Source: Lathyrus oleraceus
Lineage: Eukaryota > Streptophyta > Magnoliopsida > Fabales > Fabaceae
NCBI RefSeq assembly: GCF_024323335.1
Contig: NC_066585.1
Location: 340,877,346 to 340,941,345 of the forward strand
Direction: 5' to 3'
Length of the DNA stretch: 64,000 nucleotides
Positions 1 through 9,728 of this stretch are shown piece by piece. Positions within the stretch are counted from its first letter, which is position 1. Every line of letters begins with the position of its first letter. The notes beneath the pieces are model-generated. The model made no database searches and was not told the DNA's origin. It was given only the letters and a program-made list of their open reading frames with translations. The translations under genes and the position numbers were made by a program.

Positions 1-2341
1 TCCGGTTCTATAGACAGACCAGTTAAATCAATCTTCAAATACGTGTAAAATTAGCGGGAAAAATTTCAAGATCGAGCCTGCAGCTGTCTATTTTATTGAT
101 CTACAACTCGCATGATTTAGCCCAGCGAGCTCGCTTAAATTTTTTGACTCTTTGGACGGTCACATTTTGATCAACGTGAGCCTTTTCAACCTGGTACTTT
201 TTACTGCGATATTTGATCTGCATCTATCCATTTTATAGAACTTTATTTCACGTAGATCATTTTAACGCGTTCATTTTATTTTTTTTATGCATTTTCGTGC
301 CCGGTTTTTATTCATTTTAATTTCTTTTATTTTTTTAGTCAAAATATTAAGAAAATATAAATAGAGATAAATACATAGTCATTTGATTTTTATTAGAACT
401 TTTTTTCATTTAATTGTTTAAACTCATTTTAATCATAAAAGTATCTAGAGGAAATATCTAAGGTGTTTTAGGGATTTTAATTAAAATTGTAACCCTAGTT
501 TGCAATATAAATAATGATAGTGAACAATGGAAGAAAATGGGAAACCAACCAATAACAGTCGCCCCATCGAATTCTTGAAACTGAGCATGGAAAAAATTTG
601 AAAAGGAAAACTCAGAGAGAGCTTTAGAAAGAAAAACATGACTTCTAGCCCCTCTTATCTTCACTAAGCTCCTTCTCACACAAAGAGATCGTCATATTTT
701 TTTCTTTCATGCAACTCACATCACACTCTCATTTTCACAAAGATTCTCACCAACATAAACCTTCCTTATTCAACTAACACCATTAATGTCCTCCATGTAG
801 TTAAAAATGTTAGCGCCTTTTTCACTTCATGCACAACAATAAACTCCTTCCACCTTATTGTTCATGGGTGAACTTCCCCAACCTTCTTCCTTCTTCCATC
901 CCCCAAACTTCATTACTACACCACCCTCATTTACACAAAACACAACCAACACCATATAACCTCATAGTCACTCCAAACACACTCCCTACATAAACCTTAT
1001 AAACACCTCAAACACTCTTCTCCTTCACAATTAAAACCAGTAACACACCATAAACACACATACACAACTTTCTACAATACCCTTATAACCACCATAATAA
1101 AACACTTAATCATTACATCTCAATATGCAAAACTCCATAACAACAACCATTCGATCAACAAACCTCACCTTCAACGAAATTAACACCTTCGCCATTATCA
1201 CAACATATAAACATAAACCAAGAAACAAATATGAAAATAAAATGAAATAGAGAGTGAGAAGAGACTCTCCATAAAGTCAAAAACAACAATAGCTCAGAAT
1301 CGAAAATCAAAACCAAACGCACACAAAGTTGCTCTAGTTTTTGCGATTCCATAACTGTATCCTGCTATTAGAATCACGTCCCTCGGTTACCACACCATCA
1401 TCAAAAATCTCTACATACGCAACAAATTTGCGCAACCATTGAATCAACCATCATGTCAAATAGTTGGTCGGCATCTTTTCCCTTTTATATTTTGCTTCGA
1501 CTGATTTTTTATTCTGTTTCATTTTTGCCAAATTTTCTAAAATTGAAAATGTTATTTGATGTTGATAGTTGTTGTTTCATGAAAGGGAGAATGTGAGTTT
1601 TTTTTTTCGGTTTTTCTTTTAACAAGAGAGCTAAATCTTGGTTTCTACTCAATTGGGTTTTAACGTGAATGAAGAGATTTTTTTTTCATTTGGCTATGAT
1701 TTTTTTTTTTTTGAAAAATTCAACATCTATTTAATTATATTAATTAAGTTAACATACATTTTTTTCTAAAATAAAGATCATAATTTTGAATGGGGTGACT
1801 TCCCCATGTTATAGCTTTGTCCATTTATTCTTTTTTTTGTTATATAATTAGGGTTAGTGTATATTTGGGCCTTGGTCCAATCTTTTGTGATTCTTAGTTT
1901 TGTAGCCCATTTTTATTTCTATTTCTCTATTATTTTTATGTGCATGATATTTTTTATTTTTGTCTCGAATTACTTTTGATGTTGTCACAAAAATAAGCAT
2001 TAAGTTAAATAGTTATTTTTATCTTAGAAATTGAATTATTTTCACAATAAATTGGAAGAAAAAGGCTACTTGGGTGTAATGTCCAATCATAGTCTTGAAT
2101 ACTAGACTCAAGTCGTAATAGCTTGCAAGTCCAAGTATTCGTCTTCCACTTAAAACACTTGTAAATATTTAAAACCTTTTCACAACAAAAATGGATTAAA
2201 AAGACTACTTCAGTTTAATATCCAATCATAGTCCCGAGTATTAGACATAAGCCATAATAACTTGCAAGTCCAAATACTCGTCTTACAACCCTAAAAACAA
2301 TCAAACACATTCAAACTTTTGCCTTTTGCCTTTTTGTTGAC
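1..2341 (+). repeat. Ogre-type LTR, partial (LTR X)
   Basis: This stretch aligns by eye, in the same orientation, with 38710-42530 (LTR Y). The match is clearest at 1740-2330, where a shared block around 'gacttccc...ttatagctttgtc' and 'ttatataattagggttagtg' is followed by the same duplicated segment. The LTR start lies outside the window, and the right side is cut at about 2341 by an Athila-like LTR. The small ORFs here are short, AT-rich and match no family. An Ogre-type assignment is inferred from its relationship to LTR Y. Confidence 0.6.
2037..2290 (+). repeat. Two-copy tandem duplication in LTR X
   Basis: Two units of about 130 bp each contain 'ttttcacaa', 'gtccaatcatagtc' and 'cttgcaagtcca'. 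The same duplication is present at 42238-42490 in LTR Y, so it predates the separation of the two copies. Confidence 0.6.
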
Positions 2342-3676
2342 TGAAATTGTGTTACATGCAAGTATACATGTTCGTTATAAGTAGCAAGTGATAAAAAAAA
2401 GGTAAGGATATCTTACCCACAGGGAGTAGAAGTAACTTAGGTTAATTTTATAAGCAACTATCTATAGATATTAAGTATGAGCAAGAGTAAAAATAATAAT
2501 AGATTGTCACAAGTTTAGTGTTTCTGAAATCAGTAAATTAATATTGCGAGAGAGGGTTGTGAATATATCAAGAGAGTGTATGTTGAGTTGTGATTCATTA
2601 ATATGTATGAATTAATTATGTGTATATGATATGAAGTGTCGCGCCAGAAAATGCCCGTGAGTGATCTAGGTGTGTATTTCTACAACCTCAAAAGCATGCA
2701 TACAAGTGCAAGGGAACAAGTCTCTAAGTATCACTTATAACCCTAGGATACGTCTGTTTGTCTCCTAAAATTAATTTATAGTTGTAGTTTCTTATCTCTA
2801 AGAAAACTACGTGAGTGAATATCTCTATACTACTCGTGCAAATACTTTTATTATGCAACCACTTGTTGTTGGATCTCTCACAACAACAAACTTTTATAGT
2901 TTCCTAAGTTGATAATTCAAAAAAATAGATTTAAACATGTTACCACATAATAAAACAAGGCACTAAACAACACATCATTTTAACATAAAAATAACTTCTA
3001 ATTAATTTCTCATTGCTCAGCAAATAAAATATTTAGTTCATGATTAGTTGTGTATAACTTACAAAACTGGTTCTTAAAGAAAACATTCTTAACAAGAGAC
3101 AAAAAAGAAATAGAAACCTAAAACTAACGTGAAGCTTCCTTGTGGTGGATAACTAGCAAGTGATGACTTCAGTCGCGCCAAGGTGTAGTGGGGGACAAGG
3201 TGTAGCATGGTAGTCTGCTATATCAGGGGTGTATACAGTGTTGTCCTATCTGCATGGCAGAGTCTTTTAAGGATATACTATTATACCTTTTTTTGTCTTC
3301 TACGCCATTAGTCTTATCCACTCAGCTTGAGGGTGCTCTACCAACACACCAATAAATATTCCTTCCCAATGCAACTCCTTATCCATGTATGCCCTAGGGA
3401 TTCAAATGGTTCTTCATTTCATCTCTTAACGGACTTCATTTTTTTCCATCTTGAACTCCCAGGTTATGCCCTTAACTGTCTTGCCTCATCTCATCGGAAT
3501 ATTACTAAAATAAGCAACAAGCACATCAACACTACAAAAGAGAGCACCTATTATGCTCCAAGCTAAAAACTACAGAACCATTTATGATGCATTAAAACAT
3601 AAATAAAATGATAATTCTACTACTGTTAAACAAGAGATTAGGTTGTATAATAACTCACAAAATGTGGGTTATGACA
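2342..3676 (-). repeat. Athila-like LTR, minus orientation
   Basis: The 1335-bp segment runs TG...CA (plus-strand start TGAAATTG, end TTATGACA). Read on the minus strand it starts TGTCATAACCC and ends in a 'tccctgtgggtaagatatcc' block followed by a 'tatacttgc' tail, a pattern familiar from Athila/Tat LTR 3' ends. It is preceded on the minus strand by a G-rich polypurine tract (3677-3687). It interrupts the Ogre-type LTR X. No coding capacity is visible. The lineage is judged from end motifs only. Confidence 0.5.
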
Positions 3677-3974
3677 CCCCCAAACTTGAATCATTACTTT
3701 CCCTCAGGTGATGCGATAGTTAACAACACATAAATTAAACCATCCAACAACCACCCTTACTATCATAACTCATCTCAGAGGAATGTTTTAAAAATTGACC
3801 CGCCTTAGCCATGGTACCAATCGTGTGTCTGTGTGTGTGTTGTGTTATACTCATGTTACCAGTCATGCCACTACTATTCAGTCAAGATAGCTAGCTTACA
3901 TTCAACTTTTGTTTCCTCATCATATGGTACAAGAGTTTATCTTTCAGTTTTAAAAAGGGAGTTTAACTGCTATG
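3677..3974 (-). other. Athila-like polypurine tract and 3' UTR piece
   Basis: On the minus strand AAGTTTGGGGG (3677-3687) abuts the LTR start, as expected of a polypurine tract priming plus-strand synthesis. The remainder is non-coding and is cut at 3974/3975 by the 3' LTR of the large Ogre element. Similar 3' UTR-like sequence resumes at 37506, which suggests this Athila-like element was the Ogre target. Confidence 0.45.
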
Positions 3975-4188
3975 TGTAGCAGTAAATTCATGACCATTGA
4001 GCTATTGGTTAGCTCAACATCAATAAAACTAGAGTCGTCACCGTGCTTTTATTGTTTCCAAAGGAAAAGGGAAAAGCATAAACAAAACCCAAAGATAAGA
4101 AATTTTCAAATCAAAACTAATAAAATATAAGAGATTACAGGTAAGGGGGTTGGTTACACAGAGTGAAGGTATTAGCACCCAAAGTGTC

Positions 4189-4193
4189 ATAGG
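4189..4193. other. Target-site duplication of Copia-1
   Basis: ATAGG here pairs with CTAGG at 11079-11083. The uninterrupted site in the other Ogre LTR (30776-30786) reads 'gtcctaggtac', so the original 5-bp target was CTAGG and this left copy has one later C-to-A change. Confidence 0.88.
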
Positions 4194-5548
4194 TGAAGGA
4201 GAATGGCCATCCAAGGCGCAGCGGAATTTAAAAATTTCTCCATTTAGTGATCCTTATGAATGGGCATGATCAGTGATAGAATCGTTACCTCTTGTGGCGA
4301 TTCAAACCTTTGGTGCAGATTTTTGATAATGATCAAAACCTTTGATACAGATCCATGGGGCGATCACGAACGTTGAACGATGACAACGTCTCTACTCAGT
4401 CCACACGAACGGATTCCTTCAATCGCAGTGCTAGCTATTATGAATGAAGGCTTTGAGTGAGAGAGAGATACGAAATTCCAACTCTTCAGTTGTGTTTTCT
4501 GTCTCAGTGAGTTACAATGCTTCTACCCAAGGGGTTCTATTTATAGAACCACTTGTGTGGGCTTCAAGCCAAAAAGCCCACTTAAGTGCATTTTGGCCCA
4601 TATCTCATAATATGCCAAAATCACTTAAGTATTTGGTACCTTACCATATTTTGTATTCTACTTAAGTACACCGTACCTTACGATGTTCCTTAATTATTCT
4701 ATCTCTCATCAATCCGTCCTTTGTGTGTGACCCTATAGGTTTTCGCGGCGTTGGCAATTATATTAAATCATGCATTTAACATAATAAATAGTGAGCGGTA
4801 TCTAGCAACACATCACTGCTACCCAAGTCACGAAAATGTCATGTGATCTGACAAAACCTCCTGTGATAATAATTATGAGTATAATTACCCCTTTGCCCTT
4901 ATGTCTATATTGAACACAAGGTATAGACCGTGTCACCCTTGTCCAGTTCAATATTGGGCCCATAGACATTTATCCTGTTACGCAGGATTGGCAAATTCCA
5001 TCTAGGACACTCATGTCCCTCAGCATGCTTTGTGGAGTACCCATCAACTGTCTTTATGGTTATCCAGTTACGGACAACGTTGGATCAGCAACAAAGCACT
5101 CGACTCTACATCTAGGATCCATAGTGGTTTCAGGTCGAAGAGTGGTATACACTATTATCACCATGAGAATAACTTATGACACTTTGCATAACTTTCTATA
5201 TAGTATTCTCATAGCGGGTCAATCCGGTATAAATATTACTCCTAATATTCATACCTATGTTTAAGACTTGATAACTCTTTATCCATGATCCATGAGATGT
5301 GATCATCAGTCTACAAACATAATAGTCTTAATGCTTTAATGTTATCCCACTTCACTCTAAAGCTCGACTACGGATACTTTAAGAACAGTGCCCTTATGTT
5401 TAATGTGTTCTCATGATTAAGTCACACTTAATACATTAAACGGACTATCTATTCCAGGGACTTTATTAATCAACCATAATAAAGAAAATGCCTTTAAATA
5501 ATTCGATACAAGTACTAAAAGTATTGGCCTCTAGGGCTTACACCAACA
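4194..5548 (-). repeat. Copia-1 3' LTR
   Basis: 1355 bp, TG...CA. It is nearly identical to 9729-11078. A TATA box (TATAAATAG on the minus strand, 4537-4545) lies at the centre of an inverted repeat with arms GGTTCTAT/ATAGAACC at 4533-4550. In the 3' copy this promoter would fire outward into flanking Ogre LTR. Confidence 0.92.
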
Positions 5549-5558
5549 ATCTCCCACT
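5549..5558 (-). other. Copia-1 polypurine tract
   Basis: On the minus strand AGTGGGAGAT lies directly upstream of the 3' LTR start TGTTGG. The same tract is present in Copia-2 just right of 52142. Confidence 0.8.
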
Positions 5559-5562
5559 AGCA

Positions 5563-5899
5563 CTAGAGCCAATCAGGCATACCCCGTATTCCCATTGATC
5601 TAGTATGGCCATCATGCTTCTGCTGCGCAAGAGGCTTTGTCAGTGGGTTAGCAACATTGTCAAGTGTAGGTACTTTACATATTTTCACACAACGTCTAAG
5701 TTTATGTGATAACACCATTGTTAACATAATAGAGATCAATGGGATCCACAATGCTAGGGACTATGCCAAGTTTATTGATCCAAACAGCTTCCTTTGCTGC
5801 ACTTAAGGCAACAATATACTCGACCTCAGTTGTAGAATCAACAACTGCATCTTGCGTTGAACTTTTCAAGCTCACAGTTCCACCATTTAAGCAAAACAC
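5563..5899 (-). pseudogene. Copia-1 RNase H remnant
   Basis: Minus-strand frames give the C-terminal RNase H of a copia polyprotein: the region around DSTTEVEYIVA, then GIVPSIVDP, and the terminal PLTKPLAQQKHD...GMPDWL. Compared with the matching domain at 52157-52552, roughly 30 codons between the NNG motif and VKICK are deleted and a 5-residue stretch (KFISE region) is missing, leaving two overlapping frames. The enzyme would normally degrade the RNA of the RNA/DNA hybrid during reverse transcription. It cannot be functional here. Confidence 0.85.
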
Positions 5900-6138
5900 A
5901 TAACCAGATTGGAATCATTCATATTAAAGCGTCTCAACACTTTGTCTATGTATGTACTCTGACTTAGGCCAAGCAGTTTTGTGATCTATCTCTATAGATT
6001 CTGATTCCTAATATATAGGCTGCTTCACCTAGGTCCTTCATAGAAAAGCATTTCCCCAACCAAGACTTTACTTGTTGCAGGGTAGGGATATCGATTCCAA
6101 TGAGTAATATGACATCTACATATAATACCAGGAATATT
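5900..6138 (-). pseudogene. Copia-1 reverse transcriptase fragment
   Basis: The sequence matches 52600-52800 of Copia-2, where the frame contains the catalytic YVDD motif. In Copia-1 only the part downstream of the 'ccaggaata' junction at about 6135 remains. There the RT is joined directly to integrase-tail sequence, showing an internal deletion of the N-terminal RT and of the integrase C-terminal domain. Confidence 0.75.
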
Positions 6139-6432
6139 GGTGTCTTTTCAACCTTTTGGATGGAACACGGTTAAGTGTGTAAGCTGATGTCAATGGTGTA
6201 TGTCCTCAAAAGGAGTTTGGAAGATTGGTGTGACTCATCATGGATCGGACCATGTCCAATAGGGTTCGATTTCTTCTCTCAGATACACCCTTCCATTGGG
6301 ATGTACCAGGAGGAGTAAGTTGGGATAGGATCCCACACTCTTTCAGATGGTCATCAAACTCTAGGATTAAATACTCACCACTTCGATCTGATCGAAGAGT
6401 TTTAATATTCTTACCTAGTTGGTTTTAACTCG
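6139..6432 (-). pseudogene. Copia-1 integrase core fragment
   Basis: Reading the minus strand from about 6427 gives TLRSDRSGEY, then TPPGTSQWKGVSERRNRTLL, then a DMVRSM stretch. These are the second catalytic Asp and the catalytic Glu of a copia-type DDE integrase. The first Asp and the N-terminal zinc-binding part are absent. Copia-2 lacks this roughly 190-bp piece but shares the downstream junction at 'tttaactc', so both probably descend from an already deleted parent. Confidence 0.8.
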
Positions 6433-6556
6433 TTAGGTTTCACCCTTTTGTATTAATGTTATTAATAGGCATTTCAAGATCAAGGACATATAGTCCATTG
6501 TTCATTTGTGCAGTAGCATAGAATATATCATTCAAATAAATTGAGCAACAATTGTT

Positions 6557-7705
6557 TTAAATTATAAATGAAAAACCAAACTTGTCCAAACAAGCAATGG
6601 AAATAATATTCCTGCTAATTTCAGGTACATAATAACAGTTCTCTAACTGAATTATTAAACCACTAGGTAAAGTCAATACAAAAGTTCCTACGGCTAAAGC
6701 AGCAACCTTTGCTCCACAGCCAACTCGTAGGTCGACCTTACCTTTTGCCAAATCTCTACTCCTTTTTAGTTCCTGCACATTTGTACAAATGTGAGAACTG
6801 CATCCAGTATCTAATACCCATGATGCAGAAGTAGATAAATTAATAACAAAAATACCTGAAGTTGAAGTCTCTACTCCATTCTTCTTATCTTCCAGGTACT
6901 TTGGGAAGTTCCTCTTCCAGTGTCCGGTCTTACCGCAATGGAAGCAGGTGCCTTCTTTTGATATGCCTCCACTAGGCTTCAAAGCAGCAGTGGGTCTGGG
7001 ATTGGCAACTTCCTTGCCCTTCCCCTTATCACTCTGCTTAGTGGGCCTTTTGTTCTGTCTCTTTCCATTTCCGATCATCAGAATGGACTTCCCTTTTGAC
7101 TTCAGATTCTGCTCGGCAGTTCTTAACATGGCGAGCAGTTCAGGAAGAGATTTGTCCATATCAATCATATTGAAATTTAGGACAAATTGACTGAAACTAT
7201 CTGGCAACGATTGCAAGATCAAATCAGTTGCAAGTTCCTTTTCGAGTGGAAAACCCAATCTCTCATGGTTTTCCACATACCCAATCATCTTGAGTACATG
7301 GGGACCTACAGGGGCTCCCTCAGCTAACTTGCTTTGAAAAAGGGCTTTTGAAACTTCAAACCTCTCATGCCTTACTTTCTCTTGATAGAGCAACTTCAGG
7401 TGTTCGATCATATCGAACGCTGACATGTTCTCATGTTGCTTTTGCAATTCTGAGTTCATGGTAGCCAGCATGAGACAAGCAGTTTCATTGGCATCATCGA
7501 CATGCTTCTTATAAGCATCTCTTTCTGCCTTAGGTGCAGAACTAGGAGGTTCCTCTTCAGGAACAGGTGTCTCCAAGACATACAGCTTTTTATCATGTTT
7601 GAGGACAATCCTCAGGTTTCGGTGCCAATCCAGAAAATTTGTCCCAGACAATTTTTCCTTATCAAGGATTGATCGCAGGATGTTGTTAGAGGTGTTTGTT
7701 GTCAT
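6557..7705 (-). CDS. gag: Copia-1 gag with protease start, 382 codons open
   Basis: The reading frame starts at ATG 7705. Residues 1-200 are a copia Gag (UBN2-type, with LDWHRNLRIVLKHDKKLYVL near the N terminus). A basic linker follows, then a CCHC zinc knuckle at about residue 255 (CFHCGKTGHWKRNF), then the protease motif LDTGCSSHI near residue 300. The knuckle's last Cys is Phe, so metal binding should fail. Gag normally assembles the virus-like particle that packages element RNA. The frame ends at an early stop compared with Copia-2, where about 50 further codons follow. It is still open over 382 codons, in keeping with a young insertion. Confidence 0.85.
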   Translation of the reverse strand: MTTNTSNNILRSILDKEKLSGTNFLDWHRNLRIVLKHDKKLYVLETPVPEEEPPSSAPKAERDAYKKHVDDANETACLMLATMNSELQKQHENMSAFDMIEHLKLLYQEKVRHERFEVSKALFQSKLAEGAPVGPHVLKMIGYVENHERLGFPLEKELATDLILQSLPDSFSQFVLNFNMIDMDKSLPELLAMLRTAEQNLKSKGKSILMIGNGKRQNKRPTKQSDKGKGKEVANPRPTAALKPSGGISKEGTCFHCGKTGHWKRNFPKYLEDKKNGVETSTSGIFVINLSTSASWVLDTGCSSHICTNVQELKRSRDLAKGKVDLRVGCGAKVAALAVGTFVLTLPSGLIIQLENCYYVPEISRNIISIACLDKFGFSFII

Positions 7706-8051
7706 GGTAATCTACATAAGGATTAATGAAAATATAAGTATCATTGACATATTCAATTAGGTCTTTAATTAAATATGCTCCCACTATTTTACTCAAAACA
7801 AATGACCCTCATCATCTGATTCGAAAAATCCCATTGGAAGATTTTCTAGTGGGTCGAGATCCATATTTCACTTCGTTCTAAGTCCGCGTAAGCGGATTAC
7901 ACAAAACTAGGTTATTTAGGTAGGAACTCCTTCCAATTGTATCTCATACAACTCTCGAAAATTTCAGTTGGGTGAATAACTCCTTATTCCAATCCATCAT
8001 ATGGATTATTCCCAACTCTTGCTTCTAAACATATATAAGAAAATTATAATC

Positions 8052-8361
8052 AAGTTTGACTCATCGTTTTAGCAGTTGGATATCACAATTATCCCATCGC
8101 ACCTTAACTAATACAAAACATGCACCTCGCGTAGGCGAAACCTACATTATTCGATACCAGTCTTGATGAGTGCTAAAACTTGGAAGCAAACATATATAAT
8201 ATTCTCATAATTTGTTTAGTTAAGTTTGACCCATTGTTTTAACAGTTGGATATTACAATTATCCCATCGCACCTTACTAATATATAGATCATGCACCTCG
8301 CGTAGGCGAAACCTACATTATCCATTACTAGTCTTGATGAGTGTTAAAACTTGGAAAGCAT
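8052..8361 (-). repeat. 170-bp tandem repeat in Copia-1 leader
   Basis: Two units starting at 8052 and 8222 each contain 'agcagttggata' (or aacagttggata), 'cccatcgcacctta' and 'ctcgcgtaggcgaaacctac'. The equivalent pair in Copia-2 starts at about 55074 and 55244, so the duplication is a family feature. Confidence 0.8.
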
Positions 8362-8940
8362 AAACTTAATATTTAATTTGAGGGAATTGCAATTTTTCTG
8401 ATCTCACCGGCTTGTTTATCATATAAACCGTCTCTCACATGCATCAACATACATTCACATGCATCAACATACATACAAACAAAATGAAACAGTTATGGCC
8501 CCTAGCGCAATTGTTTTCCCAAGCCAATGAGAGAACCTAAGCTAACCTAACAACGATCTAAGCTTCTCCAAGCAAGATCTTCAAGGTTGTCCTCCTTTGG
8601 CACTGACTTCTTTGCTTTCTTCATATCATTACATTACATGAAAGAAACTCGTTTTACATACGAGGGAGTGAGATGAGAAAAGAAGTTACATTTGGGAGAT
8701 TAAGAGAGAGGCACGACACGCAGGTCGTATTTTAAAAACCCAAAACAAAACAAAGGAAAACTAAGGCCATAACCGATCACCACAAGACAATAATAAACAC
8801 TTTATTATTATTATTTATTCCTTTAATTAATTAAAATCAAATTAAATTTCGACGACCGATCACACTACGCAGAGTTAGCCGGGGGTCTGCTGCACGGTCA
8901 GCCGACGGTGGTTCCGCTGACCGTTCAGCGGACAGGGGTT

Positions 8941-8985
8941 AAGGGGGCAGCGCCCCTTGCGGGGTCGAAGGGGCAGCGCCCCTGC
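8941..8985. other. GC-rich hairpins in Copia-1 leader
   Basis: Two inverted repeats occur: AAGGGG/CCCCTT around loop GCAGCG (8941-8958 region) and AGGGGC/GCCCCT around AGC about 20 bp later. Copia-2 keeps one of them at 55989-56003. Such leader hairpins could serve RNA dimerisation or packaging, but that is only inferred from position. Confidence 0.5.
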
Positions 8986-9091
8986 TCAAAAATTTTAATG
9001 AACAATTCATTTAAAATTGACGTCGTTTTTCGTATCAACACTTGATACTTCAAAGCACTTTTTCTAGCCGAACGGGTGAATTTTTTCTTGC

Positions 9092-9303
9092 GTTAACTGG
9101 TTAACACTGTTTGAAAACTTTTAGAAAATTCTTTTCTGCCTTGCGTTAACCAGTTAACCATATACGTTAACCGGTTAACACTGTTGAAAAATTTCTTGGA
9201 AAACTGTTTTCCGCCTTGCGTTAACCGGTTAACCAAATACGTTAACCGGTTAACACTGTTTGAAAATTAAAAAAAAATATTTCGTATTGCGTTAACCGGT
9301 TAA
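9092..9303. repeat. Array of six 14-bp palindromes in Copia-1 leader
   Basis: GTTAACCGGTTAAC or one-base variants occur at 9092, 9144, 9166, 9220, 9241 and 9290. Two tight pairs have 21-22 bp start-to-start spacing, with about 50 bp between pairs. Each member is a perfect or near-perfect palindrome with a central CG. The same paired array occurs at 32275-32453 in an unrelated gypsy LTR. Confidence 0.88.
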
Positions 9304-9713
9304 CACTGTTCGGAAAAGTGTTTAGAACGCACAACTCTTGTGCAGTCAAACCCCAATCGCATAACTCTCTGACAACACAACCCTTGTGCCGTCACTAACC
9401 CTGATGCACCAATTTCAGACCGTCAAACACATCTCGATTGTTAATTCAGTATGATTGATCAACACGTCATTGCTTCACCATACTAATGTCGGATCAAGAA
9501 GCAAACGATCATTGATCGCTCAAAGGAAAACAATCATTGAGGGTTTGAATGAACGAAACGGGAACACTATATCATATATAATGTATTTTGCATCAGGATT
9601 ACATATATCACATATATGTAACTTGATCAATCTCAATTTAACCTTTGATTCATTCTGCCTTTAATCATATTATTACAGAACAAAAACAGATATCAGATTC
9701 ATGGTTTCGTAAG

Positions 9714-9727
9714 TGGCTCAGATACCA
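9714..9727 (-). other. Copia-1 primer-binding site (initiator Met tRNA type)
   Basis: The minus strand reads TGGTATCTGAGCCA one base after the 5' LTR end. The usual plant initiator-Met PBS is TGGTATCAGAGC, so there is one mismatch. Confidence 0.85.
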
Positions 9728-9728
9728 C

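Larger units (their letters stand above)
7706..9713 (-). other. Copia-1 untranslated leader
   Basis: About 2 kb lies between the PBS and the gag ATG, long for a copia element. It contains a two-copy 170-bp tandem repeat (8052-8361), GC-rich hairpins (8941-8985) and an array of six GTTAACCGGTTAAC-type palindromes (9092-9303). Much of it is shared with Copia-2 (54728-56060), but the part nearest the PBS is not. No gene is seen. Confidence 0.75.

Noticed and set aside
6948..7190. Plus-strand ORF opposite copia gag (also 53938-54211)
   Set aside because: Shadow of the gag frame on the other strand.
9092..9303. CRISPR-like regular palindromic repeats (also 32275-32453)
   Set aside because: The DNA is plant, the repeats are 14-bp full palindromes, and the spacers are themselves repeated. 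No cas genes.
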